Source: Bacteroidota bacterium (GTDB lineage: Bacteria; Bacteroidota; Bacteroidia; AKYH767-A; JABDAW01). From it: 6,731 nt of DNA. The stretch's first letter is position 1; the number at the start of each line of letters is the position of its first letter. Location of the stretch: assembly GCA_023251595.1 (NCBI GenBank), contig JAHEYM010000224.1:1-6731 (forward strand). Reading direction: 5' to 3'. Positions 1 through 5,900 of this stretch are shown piece after piece. The notes beneath the pieces are model-generated. The model was not told the DNA's origin and made no database searches. It saw nothing but the letters and a program-made list of their open reading frames with translations. A program made the position numbers and the translations under genes.

Positions 1-4
1 CTCC

Positions 5-28
5 CGCAAAGACGCAAAGTCGCAAAGA
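5..28. repeat. Three tandem 8-base units (CGCAAAGA / CGCAAAGT / CGCAAAGA)
   Basis: Three back-to-back octamers at 5-12, 13-20 and 21-28 differ only in the last base. The tract is cut by the left window edge or starts just inside it. It lies directly before the signal-peptide-like start of the first gene, and it is in an open frame with that gene. Read in that frame it encodes basic residues (R, K). Short tandem intergenic repeats of this kind are common in Bacteroidota. Function is unknown. Confidence 0.75.
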
Positions 29-55
29 GTTTATTTCTTCCTCATTCCGATTGTC

Positions 56-1309
56 ATGTTTATCACAACAGGTGTTGAGGGTTTTTCTCAGGTTATTACT
101 TTAGACACAATTCTCAATCGAATTGAACGAAATCATCCGGCTTTGAAATCTTTTACAGAGAAAATAAATTCGGCAAACGAGTTGGTCAAAGGAGCAAAGG
201 CGCTTCCTGCACCACAGGCAGGTTTGGAGTTTGATGACAATTCATATAGGTTCAGATTTAATGAGAACGTGATCAGAATCGGAATTTCTCAACAATTTAT
301 CAATGGAAAGTCACTTAAAGCGAAAGAAAATTATCTTAAATCACTCGCTGATCTGGATGTAAAAGACAGTGAAAAACTTAAAAATGAATTATTCTATCAG
401 GCAAAACAAAAATATTTCGAAAGGTATATAAGCGATCGGAAAATCGGAATTATTACCATTAACATAGATCTTCTGAAAACAATGATATCCATTAGTGAAA
501 AACAATTGTCGATAAGCAGCAACAGCGATATGTCGTCAATCTATCGTTTGAAGGCACGTTTGGCAAATACAGAAACCGAATTGATTCATGAACAGAATGA
601 AATTAAGAAAACTAATGTTTTTCTAAATTATATGATGAGTGAGGATTTGAATGAATCTGTTTCGATCGACACAACATATCCGGTAAAAAAATATATCGGA
701 ACACCCTCACTCAAAGACACCGTTGCTTCCCGCCGCAGCGATGTTATGAAAATGAATAGTGAAATCAATTCAATGAAACTGAACAAAGAACTGATTCTGT
801 TACAATCAAAACCGGAATTTGGTTTTCGATTCAGAAATTATTTAAGATTTCCAAAAGAAACTACTACATCGATGAATATGGGAACACCGACTCCTTCCAT
901 ACCTGCAGAGAGGAATATGTTCTCGGTTGAAGGAATGGTTTCCATTCCAATTGCACCGTGGTACTCTAAAGGTTACAAGGCAGAAGCAAGGGCAATGGGA
1001 TTTTCTATACTTGCAAAAGAAGATGACCGCATTGCTATGATAAATATGGCGACTCAGACCATAAAAATGTTGCTGGTAGAATTAAATTCCGAGTATTTAG
1101 AAACAGAAAATTATTCGGAAAATGTTTTACCGGCCTATCGGAAAAGCCTCGAAGTGAATCTGCTTTCATATCGTCAGAATACAAATGAACTGAATATGGT
1201 ACTGCTGGCATGGGATGATATACAAATGGCTGAACAAGCATATCTCGTTCATTTAAGTACGTTGCTTCAATTGCAGGCAGAGTACGAAAAAGAAATGCAG
1301 ATAAAATAG
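56..1309 (+). CDS. TolC/CusC-family outer-membrane efflux protein (N-terminus uncertain)
   Basis: Probable outer-membrane channel of a tripartite metal-efflux system, forming the exit duct that docks on the adaptors encoded next. The protein has the two-part helical layout of TolC-family proteins. It begins with an amphipathic SQVITLDTILNRIERNHPAL segment (residues 11-30), which is typical of the mature N-terminus. Long helices follow at about 85-195 and 305-415, and a beta-like segment near 285-300 (FSVEGMVSIPIAPW) precedes the second helical half. A Met-containing loop lies at about 271-294 (M273, M275, M288, M294). The length of about 417 aa suits Bacteroidota CusC-like members. The first in-window ATG is used here. 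It leaves a poor signal peptide without a basic start, whereas the frame stays open to the left edge and the upstream codons add RVYFFLIPIV. The true start is therefore probably outside the window. The gene ends with TAG, 49 bases before the first adaptor gene. The substrate metal is inferred from the neighbours. Confidence 0.85.
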   Translation: MFITTGVEGFSQVITLDTILNRIERNHPALKSFTEKINSANELVKGAKALPAPQAGLEFDDNSYRFRFNENVIRIGISQQFINGKSLKAKENYLKSLADLDVKDSEKLKNELFYQAKQKYFERYISDRKIGIITINIDLLKTMISISEKQLSISSNSDMSSIYRLKARLANTETELIHEQNEIKKTNVFLNYMMSEDLNESVSIDTTYPVKKYIGTPSLKDTVASRRSDVMKMNSEINSMKLNKELILLQSKPEFGFRFRNYLRFPKETTTSMNMGTPTPSIPAERNMFSVEGMVSIPIAPWYSKGYKAEARAMGFSILAKEDDRIAMINMATQTIKMLLVELNSEYLETENYSENVLPAYRKSLEVNLLSYRQNTNELNMVLLAWDDIQMAEQAYLVHLSTLLQLQAEYEKEMQIK

Positions 1310-1313
1310 AAAT

Positions 1314-1346
1314 CAATTAACAATTAACAATGAGCAATTAACAATC
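1314..1346. repeat. Tandem heptamer repeat, CAATTAA type
   Basis: In the gap between the outer-membrane factor and the first adaptor gene, heptamers follow each other in register: CAATTAA (1314-1320), CAATTAA (1321-1327), the variant CAATGAG (1328-1334), CAATTAA (1335-1341), then a partial CAATC. The tract fills most of the 49-base gap and ends just before the purine-rich stretch (about 1348-1358) ahead of the next ATG. There is no obvious promoter or hairpin here, so read-through transcription is likely. Confidence 0.75.
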
Positions 1347-1358
1347 GAAAGAGAAAGA

Positions 1359-2621
1359 ATGGGTTTGCAAAATTCGAGTCCTATTTTAAGTAGTATTTTA
1401 TTGAAGCTCACAATGCTTTGTGTTGCATTTTTCTCAATAACGGGTTGCGATCGCGGAGAGACTAAAGCGAAGGAGAAAACACAACAGAGTGGAATAGAAA
1501 AAGTAATTTATTATTGTCCGATGCACCCTGAAATTCAACAGGATCATCCCGGTCGTTGTCCGAAATCAGAATGTAAAGGAATGGAATTGGAAATAAAGAT
1601 CAGTGACGCAGTGTTGGAAGATGTTTTGAAATCAGCGAATGAAAATGTACTCGCCGCTGTAAAAACGATAAAACCGGTTTTTACAAAACGAGACATATTT
1701 GTTGAAAGTAACGGATATGTAGATTATGATCCGAGAGGAAATTATTCTATATCATCGATCATCAGTGGCAGAATTGATAAATTGTATATCAAATATCAAA
1801 ATCAATTTATACATTCGGGAGAGTTAATATTTGAGATTTATAGTGCCGAACTTGTAACAGCGCAGGAAAATTATCTATACTTAATAAATCACGATTCATC
1901 TGAAAAAGTGATGATAGAAGCAGCCGAAAAAAAATTAAAACTTTTAGGGCTGACAGATTCAATGCTGGAACAGATTACAAAATCCGGAACTCCAATGCTG
2001 ACAATCCCTGTGTACAGTAAATATGAAGGCAACGTCCAGGCAACAGGAATGGATGGCTTACAAAACGATTTTCAAAAAAATAATGAACTTGATATTAAAG
2101 AAGGGATGTACGTAGAACAGGGACAAACCATTGCAAGTCTTGTGAGCACCAATATAAAAATCGTTCTTCTTCAAATCAAAACAAATGACATTTCTAAAGT
2201 CAGAATCGGACAAAGAGCAGATATCATAACAGACGATAATACAAAAATTCCCTTCGCCGGAAAAATAGAATTTATTGAACCTGTTTTCAAAGACGAATCA
2301 AAAACGGTGAGGGTACGTGTTGCGATAGAAAACAAAAATGCTGATTTGAAAATCGGGACTTTTGTAAAAGCCAAAATTAAAACGAGAAGCGTAGAGGCAC
2401 TTTGGGTACCTGAGAGTTCCGTTGTTCATCTTGGTAAAAAGAGTATTGTTTGGGTGAAAAAAATGGGAAATTATTCTTCAAAAGTTGTTGAAACGGGGAT
2501 CGTGATGGATAAAATGATCGAGATATCTGATGGTGTTACAGAATCAGATTCACTCTCGTTTGAAGCGCATTATTTAAGTGACAGTGAAAGTTTTATCAGA
2601 ACAAAAAATGAGGACGAATAA
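1359..2621 (+). CDS. CusB-type efflux adaptor lipoprotein with N-terminal heavy-metal-binding domain (adaptor 1)
   Basis: Periplasmic adaptor (membrane fusion protein) expected to link an inner-membrane RND pump to the outer-membrane factor. The signal peptide ends in a lipobox (ITGC, Cys30), so the mature protein should be a lipoprotein. Residues 51-77 form a heavy-metal-binding domain: YYCPMHP (C53, M55, H56), then PGRCP (C67), C72 and GMEL (M75). Next come the first half of the lipoyl-like barrel-sandwich (about 129-170, ISSIISGRIDKLY and FEIYSAELVTAQ), a short helical hairpin (171-205), the second lipoyl half (218-262), a beta-barrel domain (265-345) and a membrane-proximal domain (350-415). 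The short hairpin and motifs fit CusB rather than AcrA. The second lipoyl half carries about 20 extra residues (226-245) compared with adaptor 2, and the metal domain has C-x4-C instead of C-x2-C. The start is supported by purine-rich bases just upstream. The gene overlaps the next one by 14 bases. Confidence 0.9.
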   Translation: MGLQNSSPILSSILLKLTMLCVAFFSITGCDRGETKAKEKTQQSGIEKVIYYCPMHPEIQQDHPGRCPKSECKGMELEIKISDAVLEDVLKSANENVLAAVKTIKPVFTKRDIFVESNGYVDYDPRGNYSISSIISGRIDKLYIKYQNQFIHSGELIFEIYSAELVTAQENYLYLINHDSSEKVMIEAAEKKLKLLGLTDSMLEQITKSGTPMLTIPVYSKYEGNVQATGMDGLQNDFQKNNELDIKEGMYVEQGQTIASLVSTNIKIVLLQIKTNDISKVRIGQRADIITDDNTKIPFAGKIEFIEPVFKDESKTVRVRVAIENKNADLKIGTFVKAKIKTRSVEALWVPESSVVHLGKKSIVWVKKMGNYSSKVVETGIVMDKMIEISDGVTESDSLSFEAHYLSDSESFIRTKNEDE

Positions 2622-3789
2622 AATAATTATCATAGTGATATTGTATTTGACCGTGACTTCCTGTAACCGGCAGGTCGAAGTTAAAATCGCGGATAATGAA
2701 TATTACGTATGCTCCATGGATCCACAGGTGATGGAAAAACAACCCGGTCCATGCCCTATTTGTAAAATGCCGCTCGCGAAAATCACAATTGATCCAACTC
2801 AGATGAATGTGATTAAATTAAATGCTCAACAAATTAAACTTGCGGGTATAAAAACTGAGAAAGCGAGCATTTCCAATATCGGAAAAGAAACAATTTTGTC
2901 AGGCACATTTAACATCAATCAAAACCACACCTCACAAATCTCTTCAAAAATAGATGGAAGAATTGAGAGACTTTATCATAAAATAACCGGTGAAGAAATT
3001 GGAGAAGGTGAACCTGTGTTCGATTTATATAGCCGGGAATTATTACTTACAGAAGAAGAATTTCTTACAAACCTCGATAAACCAAATGGAGGAATAGCTG
3101 AAAATATGGTTCAGGCTTCAAAAAACAAATTGCGTTTATGGGGACTTACTGAAACTCAAATTTCAAATCTCGAAAAAAACAAAGAAGCAAAGATCACAAA
3201 TACTATTTTCAGTAAAACCTCAGGAACCATTATTGAGATTCCGGTAAGGGAAGGTGATTTTGTGAAGGAAGGAACGAGAATATATAAGTTAGCCGATTTA
3301 AAAAAACTATGGGTAGAAGCTCAGGTTTACTCTACAGAAATAGAATTATTACGTGAAGGAACAAGTGTTGAAATAATTCCCGAATCCATGCCGGAAGAAG
3401 TAATGGATGGTAAAATAAGTTTTTCTAATCCCGGATTTCAGAATGAAAGCAAAATATTACTTGCCCGAATTGAAGTGAATAATATTCAGAAAAAATTCAA
3501 ACCCGGAATGGAGGCGAGGATCATACATCAGACAAAAGAAAAAAAAGCACTTGTATTACCTTCCGACGCGGTGATTCGTAGTGGGAAACATTCACAGGTA
3601 TGGATTCAAACTCAAAAAGGCAGCTTTGAAGTCAGAATGGTAGAAACCGGAATAGAAAATAATGACAAAATTGAAATCGTATCCGGAGTTACAGAAGGAG
3701 ATGATGTCGTTGTAAAAGGTGCTTATTTAATTAATAGTGAATATATCTTTCGAAAAGGTATGATGCCAATGGGTGACATGAAAATGTGA
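2608..3789 (+). CDS. CusB-type efflux adaptor lipoprotein with heavy-metal-binding domain and Met-rich tail (adaptor 2)
   Basis: A second adaptor of the same fold as its upstream neighbour, but clearly divergent. I chose the ATG at 2608 over the in-frame GTG at 2578 because it gives a clean lipoprotein signal: MRTNK, a hydrophobic run, then VTSC with the lipid-bearing Cys19. The heavy-metal-binding domain spans 32-57: YYVCSMDP (C35, M37), PGPCPIC (C49, C52) and KMPL (M54). The usual PMHP is SMDP here, so the His ligand is replaced by Asp38. The lipoyl halves lie at about 108-148 (SSKIDGRIERLY, FDLYSRELLLTEEE) and 199-230 (FSKTSGTIIEIPVREGDFV). The beta-barrel is at about 233-308 and the membrane-proximal domain at 314-380. 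The C-terminus is Met-rich (GMMPMGDMKM, 384-393), which could bind soft metals. With the 14-base overlap the two adaptors are probably translationally coupled, which suggests roughly matched synthesis. This pattern fits, but does not prove, a mixed adaptor ring. Confidence 0.9.
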   Translation: MRTNKIIIIVILYLTVTSCNRQVEVKIADNEYYVCSMDPQVMEKQPGPCPICKMPLAKITIDPTQMNVIKLNAQQIKLAGIKTEKASISNIGKETILSGTFNINQNHTSQISSKIDGRIERLYHKITGEEIGEGEPVFDLYSRELLLTEEEFLTNLDKPNGGIAENMVQASKNKLRLWGLTETQISNLEKNKEAKITNTIFSKTSGTIIEIPVREGDFVKEGTRIYKLADLKKLWVEAQVYSTEIELLREGTSVEIIPESMPEEVMDGKISFSNPGFQNESKILLARIEVNNIQKKFKPGMEARIIHQTKEKKALVLPSDAVIRSGKHSQVWIQTQKGSFEVRMVETGIENNDKIEIVSGVTEGDDVVVKGAYLINSEYIFRKGMMPMGDMKM

Positions 3790-3829
3790 CGTATATATAT
3801 AACAAACCATCGTACGGAGCATACGTAAT
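3789..3829. repeat. Inverted-repeat element in the gap between adaptor 2 and cytochrome c
   Basis: The 55-base gap starts with an alternating TA run and contains ACGTAT (3789-3794) mirrored by ATACGT (3821-3826), with the palindrome CGTACG at 3811-3816 between the arms. The arms are short and AT-rich and no T-run follows, so this is not a convincing terminator. Bases 3816-3829 are also the exact reverse complement of 2702-2715 inside the adaptor 2 gene. No TAnnTTTG promoter is visible here. Function is unknown. Confidence 0.35.
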
Positions 3830-3844
3830 TGCTTCATTAAAACA

Positions 3845-4240
3845 ATGAGAAAAATATTCATAAGCCTTCTTATTCTAGGTTCCTGCGGTCACTTATCCGC
3901 TCAGGATGGAATCTGGGTTCCGCCTGCATCGGCTGACACACTCATTAATCCACTTAAAAGTCAGATTGGTTCTGCATTAAAAGGAGGAATTCTTTATCAG
4001 AAACTTTGCGCTGCTTGTCATGGCGAGAAAGGTTTAGGCGATGGAATTGCTGGACTTTATTTATCACCACGCCCTGCTGATCACACATCGGCAAGAATAA
4101 AAAATCTAAGTGATGGTGCTATTTTCTGGATGATAACTGAAGGACGGGGAGCTATGCCATCCCAAAAATCAACTTTAACAGACGATGAACGCTGGCAACT
4201 TGTAATGTATATAAGACAGTTAGGAAATACTCATAAATAA
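3845..4240 (+). CDS. Periplasmic monohaem class I-like cytochrome c
   Basis: A small exported cytochrome c with one covalently bound haem. The signal peptide is MRKIFISLLILGSCGHLSAQ, probably cut after Gln20. Cys14 gives a weak lipobox (LGSC), but lipid attachment there would leave a very short signal. The mature part begins with a WVPPASA linker, then helix GGILYQKLCAACHG, where C55 and C58 attach the haem and H59 is the proximal ligand. GLGDGIAG follows. The distal ligand is probably M104 in the GAMPS segment, and the C-terminal helix DDERWQLVMYIRQLG (113-127) packs against the haem, as in family members. The length of 131 aa is normal for a single-domain cytochrome. It is followed after only 10 bases by the barrel gene, so the two are probably co-transcribed. 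Role: electron carrier in the periplasm. Donor and acceptor cannot be read from the sequence. Confidence 0.9.
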   Translation: MRKIFISLLILGSCGHLSAQDGIWVPPASADTLINPLKSQIGSALKGGILYQKLCAACHGEKGLGDGIAGLYLSPRPADHTSARIKNLSDGAIFWMITEGRGAMPSQKSTLTDDERWQLVMYIRQLGNTHK

Positions 4241-4250
4241 TATAATAAAA

Positions 4251-5510
4251 ATGAAAAAATCAAACTACAACCGAAGTGAGTTGAATTTATATTCCCTGGG
4301 AATATTGGTTCTGCTTTTCTGTGCAAAAATTTCTTCCGCACAGGATAGTATCCAGACCGAAAAAAACATGAAAATGGTTTCAGGCGCAACCAAAGGACTT
4401 GTAACAGGTTCTGTAAACGTTGACATGTCGCTGAACCCTGGAGAAACTGTCCGTTCAAATTTTAACGGTCTCGGATTCAGTCCGATTTTTTTATGGAAAA
4501 TATCAAATAAAATCTTATTCGAAAGCGAAGTGGATTTCTTCTACGATGCCGGACAACCCGGTTATGAAATCATGTATGCAAAACTTTCTTATGTATTAAA
4601 TAAATATATGGCAATCGGCGCCGGAGAAATGTTAACACCTTTCTCTGCTTATATAGAAAGATTACACCCGGTTTTTGTTGAAAAATTCCCAAATACTCCA
4701 CTTTATATGCACGGTATGGAGGGAATGCCGGCAATCGGACCGAATCACGCTGAAATGGGCGTTGATTTAAGAGGCGGAATTCCGCTTGGTTCTGCTAAAA
4801 TGAATTATGTATTATATATTTCCAATGGACCAATCTTGAATGATGGCACCACCACCGCGACTGCTCGTGTAGCACATGGCGCTACCATGCCGATGCCTAC
4901 CGGTGAGCCGAACGATCCGATGATGGCTGGTTCAGTTACATACGAAAATAATTTTGACAATAATTCAAATAAAGCAGTCGGTTTCCGTTTTGGTTTTTTG
5001 CCTTTTTCAAATTCATCGTTCGAAATTGGAGCTGCGGGAAACTATGGTGTTGCTGGTAATCCGGGTACCGCTTATGAAAATGTAAAGGCTGCCGCGAATG
5101 CATTTGATATTTCATATATTAAAACAATCAAACCACTCAAATCAATTTTCAATATAACAGGACAATATAATATGCTGACGGTCGATAAAGCGAACTACAC
5201 GATGATGATGGATTCAACCCTCATGACATATTCATTCGATAATACCAGCTCCGTATATTACGCCCAACTTTCGATACGTCCTGCTTTGTCGAAAAACAAA
5301 TTTTTACAGAATCTGGAGGTGGCAGGCCGATATAGTACGGCTGCATTTCCCACGGGAGCATTGTGGGGAGGAACCACAACCCGTCTTGATCTCGGAATTT
5401 GTTACTGGCTCTCCTGGAGAACCGGCTTAAGAATCGCTTATGAATTGCAAACAAATCCCGACAATCATAAAACAGAAGAAATTCTTTTTCGTTTCTCATC
5501 AGGTTTTTAA
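4251..5510 (+). CDS. Probable outer-membrane beta-barrel (porin-like) protein with Met/His-rich segments
   Basis: I do not recognise a named family. A signal peptide with a hydrophobic core at about 13-25 ends in ISSAQ (cut near Gln31). The roughly 388-residue mature protein is rich in alternating polar/hydrophobic segments, such as ILFESEVDFFYD, AKLSYVLNKYMAIGAG, MNYVLYISNGP, VGFRFGFLPF, SFEIGAAGNYGV, VYYAQLSIRPA and LEVAGRYSTAAF. It finishes with ILFRFSSGF, whose terminal Phe is the classic barrel end signal. This size could hold about 16 strands. Two segments stand out: 153-169 (M153, H154, M156, M159, H166, M169) and 208-225 (AHGATMPMP and PMM). M318-M320 form a further run. Such residues suit soft-metal binding in loops. 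Its place between two cytochrome genes and behind metal-efflux adaptors suggests a role in metal passage or outer-membrane electron transfer, which is inference. A general porin is the alternative. Confidence 0.75.
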   Translation: MKKSNYNRSELNLYSLGILVLLFCAKISSAQDSIQTEKNMKMVSGATKGLVTGSVNVDMSLNPGETVRSNFNGLGFSPIFLWKISNKILFESEVDFFYDAGQPGYEIMYAKLSYVLNKYMAIGAGEMLTPFSAYIERLHPVFVEKFPNTPLYMHGMEGMPAIGPNHAEMGVDLRGGIPLGSAKMNYVLYISNGPILNDGTTTATARVAHGATMPMPTGEPNDPMMAGSVTYENNFDNNSNKAVGFRFGFLPFSNSSFEIGAAGNYGVAGNPGTAYENVKAAANAFDISYIKTIKPLKSIFNITGQYNMLTVDKANYTMMMDSTLMTYSFDNTSSVYYAQLSIRPALSKNKFLQNLEVAGRYSTAAFPTGALWGGTTTRLDLGICYWLSWRTGLRIAYELQTNPDNHKTEEILFRFSSGF

Positions 5511-5533
5511 TAAAACACTAAAAAAGATAAATC

Positions 5534-5803
5534 ATGAAAAATACATTTAAATATATCGGCATGACTTTCGTCATATTTACAAGTATAATTTTAATGAATA
5601 GTTGTGCACCGACAGCGGCAATTTCAGCAAAAGGTGGAGCGATTTTATGGGGTGAAAATTGTCTGCGTTGTCACAACACTCCTGCCCCACCCGATTTCAG
5701 CGATGCACAATGGGAGACCATCGGCTTTCACATGAAGTTACGGGCTAATCTCACTGACATGGAAATTGAAAAAATCGTAAGTTTTCTGAAAACTGCGAAT
5801 TAA
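5534..5803 (+). CDS. Small monohaem cytochrome c lipoprotein
   Basis: An 89-residue exported protein with a single CLRCH haem site (C43, C46, H47). The N-terminal hydrophobic signal (about 7-21) is followed by MNSC, a loose lipobox with Cys24 as the likely lipid-bearing residue, so the mature protein would be only about 66 residues. The C-terminal part reads FSDAQWETIGFHMKLRANLTDMEIEKIVSFLK. The W..I..HM..RANLT..E...I..FL pattern is shared with small cytochrome c domains I know from other bacteria. M67 (or H66) is the likely distal haem ligand, and the last helix closes the fold. It begins 23 bases after the barrel gene and closes the operon. If lipidated it would be held at a membrane facing the periplasm, probably the outer one. 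It could pass electrons to or from the barrel or the larger cytochrome (inference). Confidence 0.85.
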   Translation: MKNTFKYIGMTFVIFTSIILMNSCAPTAAISAKGGAILWGENCLRCHNTPAPPDFSDAQWETIGFHMKLRANLTDMEIEKIVSFLKTAN

Positions 5804-5838
5804 TGCAGTCGTCAGTGGTCAGTGGTAAGTCGTAAGTC
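5804..5838. repeat. Tandem heptamer repeat, GTCAGTG / GTAAGTC type
   Basis: Directly after the stop codon of the small cytochrome gene, heptamers run in register: TGCAGTC (5804-5810), GTCAGTG (5811-5817), GTCAGTG (5818-5824), GTAAGTC (5825-5831) and GTAAGTC (5832-5838), then GTTGATA, which is no longer a clear copy. The tract separates the efflux/cytochrome operon from the promoter of the next gene. No strong hairpin with a T-tract is visible, so I do not call it a terminator. Confidence 0.75.
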
Positions 5839-5868
5839 GTTGATAGGTTTTATGACTTTTATCATACG

Positions 5869-5900
5869 TTTGATTTGCAATTACTTTCTGCTTATCTTTG
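5869..5900 (+). promoter_or_regulatory. Bacteroidota-type promoter for the T9SS-sorted protein gene
   Basis: TTTG at 5869-5872 is followed after 20 bases by TATCTTTG (5893-5900). This matches the known Bacteroidota sigma-70 consensus of TTTG, a spacer of about 19-21 bases, then TAnnTTTG. A second -7-like match, TAAATTTG, lies at 5905-5912, but it has no equally well spaced upstream TTTG. The expected transcription start would be about 35-45 bases before the ATG at 5947. This supports a separate transcription unit for the last gene. Confidence 0.6.

Noticed and set aside
1035..1316. Open frame on the minus strand over the end of the outer-membrane factor gene
   Set aside because: It lies opposite a well-supported TolC-family coding region, shows no recognisable domain, and has no promoter or neighbour that would support it. 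The other minus-strand frames (2171-2374, 4231-4458, 5221-5499, 6026-6259, 6372-6566) are rejected for the same reason.
2578..2607. GTG start giving ten more residues on adaptor 2
   Set aside because: The extra residues would put a polar segment ahead of the lipoprotein signal. The ATG at 2608 gives a standard signal peptide with the lipobox Cys at residue 19.
3790..3844. A promoter for the cytochrome gene in the 55-base gap
   Set aside because: No TTTG / TAnnTTTG pair is visible. The alternating TA run alone is not enough, and read-through from the adaptor genes is simpler.
5..5838. The short tandem repeats as a CRISPR array
   Set aside because: The units are 7-8 bases and directly adjacent with no unique spacers, and no cas genes are present.
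5841..5866. Possible terminator hairpin after the small cytochrome gene
   Set aside because: Only 5-base AT-rich stems can be drawn (for example TATGA with TCATA) and no T-run follows, so a Rho-independent terminator is not supported.
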